Made by a program: the position numbers and the translations under genes. Shown here one piece after another: positions 60,055 through 64,000 of a DNA stretch of 64,000 nucleotides. How positions within the stretch are numbered: the stretch's first letter is position 1; each line of letters opens with the position of its first letter. The stretch comes from Chloroflexota bacterium. GTDB lineage: Bacteria; Chloroflexota; JAJPGV01. The notes under the pieces are model-generated. The model was not told the DNA's origin and ran no database searches. It was given only the letters and a program-made list of their open reading frames with translations. Location: the NCBI GenBank assembly GCA_021325635.1, contig JAJPGV010000023.1, forward strand, positions 124,001-188,000. Reading direction: 5' to 3'.

Positions 60055-60282
60055 CTAGACGATCTCCAGGACGGCGCGCTTGCCCTGCTTGGTGGCCGAC
60101 ACTTTCAGCAGGCTGCGCAGTGCGCGGGCCGTGCGGCCCTGCTTGCCGATAACCTTGCCGATGTCACCGCGGGCAACCGTCAGCTCAATGACCGTCTGAC
60201 GGCCGGACGGGATCTCTTCGACCTTGACCTCGTCCGGCTTCGACACGAGGCTTCGAGCCAGGAACTCGATGAGCTCTTTCAT
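60055..60282 (-). CDS. khpA: KH-domain RNA-binding protein KhpA
   Basis: The 75-residue protein has the KH signature VIGKQGRTARALRSLL (GxxG loop GKQG) after MKELIEFLARSLVSKPDEV. A small RNA chaperone-like protein usually encoded between rpsP and rimM, as here. Starts 6 bp after the rpsP stop. Confidence 0.95.
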   Translation of the reverse strand: MKELIEFLARSLVSKPDEVKVEEIPSGRQTVIELTVARGDIGKVIGKQGRTARALRSLLKVSATKQGKRAVLEIV

Positions 60283-60288
60283 TGGCTC

Positions 60289-60828
60289 TTAGGATTCTGA
60301 CTTGGCCGGCTTGGCCCGCGCTCGTGCGGGCTTGGCCGCGGTCTTGGTGGCTGCCTTAGCGGCAGGCTTGGCCTTGGCCGCGGCGGCTCGCGTCGCGCTC
60401 GCCGGCTTGGCCGCGCTTGCCGCCGCGGGCTCACCTTCGGCGGCAGCCTTAGCAGCCGGGCGGACCAGGCGCGGGGCCTCGGTGCGCTTGGCTCGTGCCT
60501 GGCGCCGCGCCTTTGTCTCTTCGGACGCGCCCGCGGCAGCCTTCTTCCGCGCTGGAGCGGCGCTCTTGCGCGCCTGCTCGAACGCGGCGATGACCCCGGC
60601 TTTGACGAGCAATCCACGCGCTGTTTCGCTCGGTTGGGCGCCGTTCCGGAGCCAGCCGACAGTCTTTTCCTCGTCCACCTTGAGGGTGTACGGATCGGTC
60701 AATGGGTTGTAGTGACCGAGGATGGCGATGACCTTGCCATCACGCGGAGCCGTCGAGTCGGCGACGACGATGCGGTAGCTTGCTTGTTTCTTGGCCCCGA
60801 CGCGGCTCAAGCGGATTCTCAAACTCAC
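60289..60828 (-). CDS. rpsP: 30S ribosomal protein S16 with long basic C-terminal tail
   Basis: The GTG at 60828 gives V/M-S-L-RIRLSRVGAKKQASYRIVVAD, the S16 opening. PRDGKVIAILGHYNPLTDP and TVGWLRNGAQPSETARGLL complete the ~85-residue core. A further ~90 residues are Ala/Lys/Arg/Pro-rich (AKAKPAAKAATKTAAKPAR style), giving 179 in total. Most S16 proteins end soon after the core; long tails occur in some actinobacterial and Chloroflexota lineages. First gene of the rpsP-khpA-rimM-(fusion)-trmD operon. Confidence 0.93.
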   Translation of the reverse strand: MSLRIRLSRVGAKKQASYRIVVADSTAPRDGKVIAILGHYNPLTDPYTLKVDEEKTVGWLRNGAQPSETARGLLVKAGVIAAFEQARKSAAPARKKAAAGASEETKARRQARAKRTEAPRLVRPAAKAAAEGEPAAASAAKPASATRAAAAKAKPAAKAATKTAAKPARARAKPAKSES

Positions 60829-60975
60829 GACAGGGAAGTATAGACGGGTAGGGACCGAGCCCGGTGCCGGCCCTAATGGCTGCCGCGCGCGGCACAATCA
60901 AGAGAGGGCACGCATACGGAGGCGCTGGACCGGCTCATCGACACAATCCGGGCCGAAGGCGTACGCGACGAACGG

Positions 60976-61554
60976 GTGTTGGCAGCCATGCGCAGAGTGG
61001 ATCGCGCCAGGTTCGTGCCGCCAGAGAGCCACGATCAGGCGTACGACAACATCCCGCTGTCCATCGGCTACGGGCAGACGATCTCGCAGCCGTTGGTCGT
61101 CGGCCTCATGACCCAGGCGCTCCAGGCCCAGCCTTCGGACCGAGTGCTGGAGGTTGGCACCGGCTCGGGGTATCACACCGCCATCCTGGCCGAGCTGGCC
61201 GCCGAGGTTATCAGTATCGAGCGGCACGCGCGCCTGTCCGAACGCGCCCGCCTGCTCCTGGAAGATCTCGGCTATCGCAACGTGCGCCTGTTCGTCGGCT
61301 CCGGCAGCGGCGGCTGGCCGGTGGCCGCTCCTTACGATCGCATCCTGGTGACGGCCGGTTCGCCGCGGATTCCTGTCCGACTGCTGGCGAGCCTGGCCAA
61401 GAACGGCCGGCTGGTAGTACCGGTTGGCACTCGTCAGGAACAGCAGCTCGTGCTGCTGGAAAAAGGCCCGCATGGCGTCAGCGAGCGCAGTCTGGGGCCT
61501 GTCCGCTTCGTGCCCCTCATCGGCGAAGGGGCGTGGAACGATCAGGGCGATTAA
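60976..61554 (+). CDS. pcm: protein-L-isoaspartate O-methyltransferase family protein
   Basis: SAM-binding motif I is VLEVGTGSGYHTAILAEL, preceded by the substrate-site segment DNIPLSIGYGQTISQP. VTAGSPRIPVRLLASLAKNGRLVVPVG is motif III. The GTG at 60976 is the first standard start codon after an in-frame stop at 60874. However, the frame before it encodes EALDRLIDTIRAEGVRDER, which matches the normal PCMT N-terminus. Translation therefore probably begins earlier at a non-standard codon such as CTG 60925 or ACG 60910. The enzyme repairs isoaspartyl residues. Confidence 0.9.
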   Translation: MLAAMRRVDRARFVPPESHDQAYDNIPLSIGYGQTISQPLVVGLMTQALQAQPSDRVLEVGTGSGYHTAILAELAAEVISIERHARLSERARLLLEDLGYRNVRLFVGSGSGGWPVAAPYDRILVTAGSPRIPVRLLASLAKNGRLVVPVGTRQEQQLVLLEKGPHGVSERSLGPVRFVPLIGEGAWNDQGD

Positions 61555-61567
61555 CGGCGGATGAGAT

Positions 61568-61759
61568 TCAGTGCAGGAACTGCAGAGCGAACTGTCCCAA
61601 CCGCTGCCGCCGGGCGTCGTCGGAGCCGCTTTGGGTCTGGCGCGGCGCTGATCCCATCGCCTGGCTGGCTTTGCGCTGATACGCGGGAGCCGCGCCAAGC
61701 GCGGTGTCGGCCTTTGGTGTCCGGATAAGCGAGCTCAAGAGCTGAGAGGCAAGTGTCAT
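61568..61759 (-). CDS. possible small protein of 63 residues
   Basis: In the 333-bp gap between pcm and the metal transporter gene, a frame from ATG 61759 to 61568 encodes a Gln/Ala/Ser/Arg-rich peptide (MTLASQLLSSLIRTPKADT at the start, RLGQFALQFLH at the end). AAGG lies about 11 nt upstream. I do not recognise it. It could be chance in GC-rich DNA. Nothing else is seen in 61555-61887. Confidence 0.25.
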   Translation of the reverse strand: MTLASQLLSSLIRTPKADTALGAAPAYQRKASQAMGSAPRQTQSGSDDARRQRLGQFALQFLH

Positions 61760-61887
61760 ACCGACCAACCTTCTAGCAAGTTCAGGGCCTAGCGCCGTTC
61801 GCCCTTGGCCGCTGCCTGGCGTGCGTTCCTGCTTGTTCGTTACAACGCGGCAGGTGACGGGTGAAGGTTGGCCGGCCTGACCGGCTG

Positions 61888-63294
61888 CTAGATCACGCCT
61901 GCCTGGAGCAACCCCTGCGCGCTGATGGCCGCGCCCGCCAGCATCACCACAAACGCGCTGGCCATGGGGAGCGCCGGTAGGAGCCGGGCGCTGGCTTTGA
62001 AGCGCGAAACGTACGAGCCGGCGTGCACCAGCAGCAGGCCGACTGCGGTCAGGACACCGGCCAGTCCGAGGCTGAAGGCGCAGATGAGCACCAATCCAAA
62101 GCCGATCCGGTGCAGCGAGACTGCGCTCAGCAGGACGACCAAGGCTGAAGGACACGGCAGCAGCCCGCCAGATATGCCCAGCGCCACGACCCGACGAATC
62201 GAGGGTCTGGCAGCGTCGGGCGTGTGGTCGTGGTCGTGGTCGTGGTCGTGGCCGTGAGCGTGATGCTCGTGCGAGGCGTGGGAATGGCCGGCTTCCGCCT
62301 CATGGTGATGGGCCTGCAGAAGCGCTGCCCGCAGACGAGGCACGAACAGCCCCAGGCCAATCAGGACAACCAGCATGCCTGACGAAAAGCTGAGCCATGG
62401 ATAGAGCTGTTCCGGCAAGACGTATTTCGAGGCGAACAGGGTTACTAGCCCCAGGGCGAATACGCCGGCGGTGTGCGTGGCGGTCACCGTCAAGCCCAGC
62501 ACGACGGCTTGCCACGCCGTCCCTCGCGACCCAACCAGGTAGGCGGCCACAATCGTCTTGCCATGTCCCGGTGAAAGCGCGTGCAGCGCGCCCAGCACCA
62601 GCGCCGCGAGGAGCGAGAACAGCACCACCGCCGCCGAGAGCTCGGCTGGGTCGATCAAGCCGGCAAAGGCATCTTTGGCCTTGGCGATTCCGGTATCCCC
62701 GAGCAGCAGGTCGAGCGGCCCCTTGAAGGGTAGAGAAGGACCGGCCGACCGCGCCCCAGTCTCCACCCCGGCGGTGAATGCGGCCGCGTGCTGATCCAGC
62801 GGGCTGGACAGCAGATCGCTGGGGTAGTCGGTGAGCTCGTGGCTCACGTCGGTCTGTCCGGGCAGGACAATCTCGCTCCAGCCCACGCGGGATCGATAGT
62901 TCGTGTCTTCGTAGCGGATCGCGCTTCCTGCGCGCGGCGCGGTGAACCAGGCGGCGAGTCGCAGGGTTTTCAGGCCACCCTGTCCGTCCAGCAGTGACAG
63001 CTGCGGTTCGCTGGCCTGCAGCCGCAGGTCCCGGCCGTCCGCGCTGAGGTGCGCCCCGCCGGCGAGCTCGGCCGCTTTGCGGCTGGCATAGCCTTGGTCT
63101 ACGAGTGGCAGTTCCTGGAAGGTCGGGATCTCGGCCATGTCGAGCACGTAGCGGACGCGGATCTCGGTATCGGTCAGCTCGATGCGGCTGTAGCGGTTGA
63201 CGGTGAAGTTGCCCAATGGATGAGCCAGGGCGGCCGCCGTGGGCCAGGCAACCGTCAGCAGCAGCCCCAGCATGACGGCAAGGCAGCGCTTCAT
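61888..63294 (-). CDS. NicO/RcnA-type nickel/cobalt transporter with extracytoplasmic N-terminal domain and His-rich loop
   Basis: The 468-residue protein has a signal peptide, then an exported ~170-residue domain starting HPLGNFTVNRYSRIEL. It ends in a ~6-helix transporter with the NicO motif GALHALSPGHGKTIVAAYL, then VLGLTVTATHTAGVFALG. Between helices lies a His/Asp loop with repeated H-D pairs (HGHDHDHDHDH) for metal capture. The second half starts GISGGLLPCPSALVVLLSAV. It moves Ni or Co, with direction unknown. Its ATG overlaps the upstream TPR gene's stop by four bases. Confidence 0.9.
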   Translation of the reverse strand: MKRCLAVMLGLLLTVAWPTAAALAHPLGNFTVNRYSRIELTDTEIRVRYVLDMAEIPTFQELPLVDQGYASRKAAELAGGAHLSADGRDLRLQASEPQLSLLDGQGGLKTLRLAAWFTAPRAGSAIRYEDTNYRSRVGWSEIVLPGQTDVSHELTDYPSDLLSSPLDQHAAAFTAGVETGARSAGPSLPFKGPLDLLLGDTGIAKAKDAFAGLIDPAELSAAVVLFSLLAALVLGALHALSPGHGKTIVAAYLVGSRGTAWQAVVLGLTVTATHTAGVFALGLVTLFASKYVLPEQLYPWLSFSSGMLVVLIGLGLFVPRLRAALLQAHHHEAEAGHSHASHEHHAHGHDHDHDHDHTPDAARPSIRRVVALGISGGLLPCPSALVVLLSAVSLHRIGFGLVLICAFSLGLAGVLTAVGLLLVHAGSYVSRFKASARLLPALPMASAFVVMLAGAAISAQGLLQAGVI

Positions 63295-64000
63295 GCTGTC
63301 AGCTCGTGCGCCAGAGGCGCGTAACGTAGTGAGAAATACGGGTTGATGGCCAGCGCTGTGCGCAGCATGGTGCTGCCCTCGGTGGTGTGAGCCAGCCCGA
63401 GCTGGATCATCCCCATGTGGAATTGGAACAGCGCGTTTTTCATCCCGGTCGACATGGCTAGCTTCTCCTCAGCTTCGGCTTCTTCGTACCGGCCGGCCTT
63501 GTACAGCGTCCAGGCCAGGGCGTCGTGGCCCAAGATGCTGGGCCGTTCCCGGACGCCTCTTTGCCCTTCGTCGACCAGAGAGTCCAGGTGCCGATCGTGG
63601 TCGGCGTCGAACAGCGCCATCTCCATGTCCACGTTGGCGCCGCTGGCCTGGTAGAGCTGCTCCATGGCGCCAACGAGCTCGTACTGCTGTTGAGCCAGGT
63701 CGTCCCTGCCACTGGCGGCGTACACGTCGCCCAGCTCGATAACGTACTGAGGCAGGGGCAGCGTGTCGGTTACCGGCTTGTACAGTGCGATGGCGCCGTC
63801 GTAGTCGCCGCGGGCTGCGCTTACCAGCGCCAGGCCTGCTCGCGCGTGGACGTAGCCTGGTAGGAAGTGGAGAGCTGCCTGGAACTCCTGCTCGGCGGCG
63901 TCGAGCTGGCCGCTGTTGAAGTACAGCATGCCCAGCTGATAGCGGGCCCAAGCGGTGTCGTCCGCCGTTGGCGCGCCCGCGGCTACGGCCTGGCGCATGG
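63291..64000 (-). CDS. TPR-repeat protein (N-terminal part outside window)
   Basis: The frame is open to the window edge, and the ATG at 63998 is probably internal. The visible 236 residues carry at least three tetratricopeptide units (ARYQLGMLYFNSGQLDAAEQEFQAALHFLP, then LGDVYAASGRDDLAQQQYELV, then LAWTLYKAGRYEEAEAEEKLA). TPRs mediate protein contacts. Overlap with the NicO-type gene (ATGA) indicates an operon, so a metal-handling or assembly role is possible but unproven. Confidence 0.85.
   Translation of the reverse strand, partial: MRQAVAAGAPTADDTAWARYQLGMLYFNSGQLDAAEQEFQAALHFLPGYVHARAGLALVSAARGDYDGAIALYKPVTDTLPLPQYVIELGDVYAASGRDDLAQQQYELVGAMEQLYQASGANVDMEMALFDADHDRHLDSLVDEGQRGVRERPSILGHDALAWTLYKAGRYEEAEAEEKLAMSTGMKNALFQFHMGMIQLGLAHTTEGSTMLRTALAINPYFSLRYAPLAHELTA

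Overview
The window is about 65% GC, densely packed bacterial DNA with no rRNA, tRNA, phage, transposase or CRISPR that I can see. Gene content points to a Chloroflexota-like bacterium or a neighbouring Terrabacteria lineage such as Dormibacterota: F420-type luciferase-like and PPOX oxidoreductases, NarL-type GAF histidine kinases, TolB-like and Ig-like lipoproteins, a DUF6295 protein, a complex I operon whose NuoF carries a degenerate thioredoxin-like head, and frequent GTG/TTG starts. The phylum is inferred from gene families, not from a marker-gene tree.

Layout. 1-4.4 kb: end of a membrane or exported beta-sandwich protein, a class A beta-lactamase-like enzyme, and a divergent amidohydrolase/Rieske oxygenase pair. 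4.6-6.9 kb: a small accessory patch with a HicA/HicB-type toxin-antitoxin pair and a DUF5343 protein. 6.9-7.7 kb: a DHH phosphoesterase. 7.8-14.8 kb: a seven-gene leftward catabolic cluster (CoA-transferase A and B, amidohydrolase, F420-type oxidoreductase, MaoC hydratase, acyl-CoA dehydrogenase, CitE-type lyase). Several of its spacers are filled with arrays of degenerate 7-bp units. 15-19.6 kb: a TetR-controlled EmrAB-type efflux operon with a clear promoter and operator. 19.8-25.6 kb: an orphan sugar-type ABC ATPase with a textbook terminator, a 55-aa basic small ORF, a ThDP enzyme, a LON-domain protein, a cNMP-domain protein, a dienelactone hydrolase and a DUF6295 protein.

25.6-41.7 kb: a TolB-like lipoprotein, then a leftward complex I operon nuoA-C-D-E-F-G-H-I-J-K-L-M-N in canonical order but without nuoB. 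41.8-43.6 kb: oligoendopeptidase F, divergent from nuoA. 43.7-48.7 kb: a leftward five-gene operon made of a Tat-exported 16-Cys ferredoxin, an NrfD membrane subunit and three exported Ig-like proteins, with no catalytic subunit. I consider it the best candidate here for an undescribed system. 49-54.8 kb: PPOX protein, zinc-ribbon cNMP protein, a second amidohydrolase and two tandem paralogous histidine kinases with no response regulator nearby. 55-57 kb: GH15 glucoamylase.

57-60.8 kb: the ribosome-maturation operon rpsP-khpA-rimM-trmD, with a gene for a glycosidase fused to a lobe-deleted solute-binding domain lodged between rimM and trmD. 60.9-64 kb: protein-L-isoaspartate methyltransferase, a NicO-type metal transporter with a His-rich loop, and a truncated TPR protein.

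Two genome-wide habits show up. Heptanucleotide arrays occupy intercistronic spacers at five or more places. Several rightward genes carry a TANNNT-like -10 box about 7 nt before the start codon, as expected for leaderless mRNAs.
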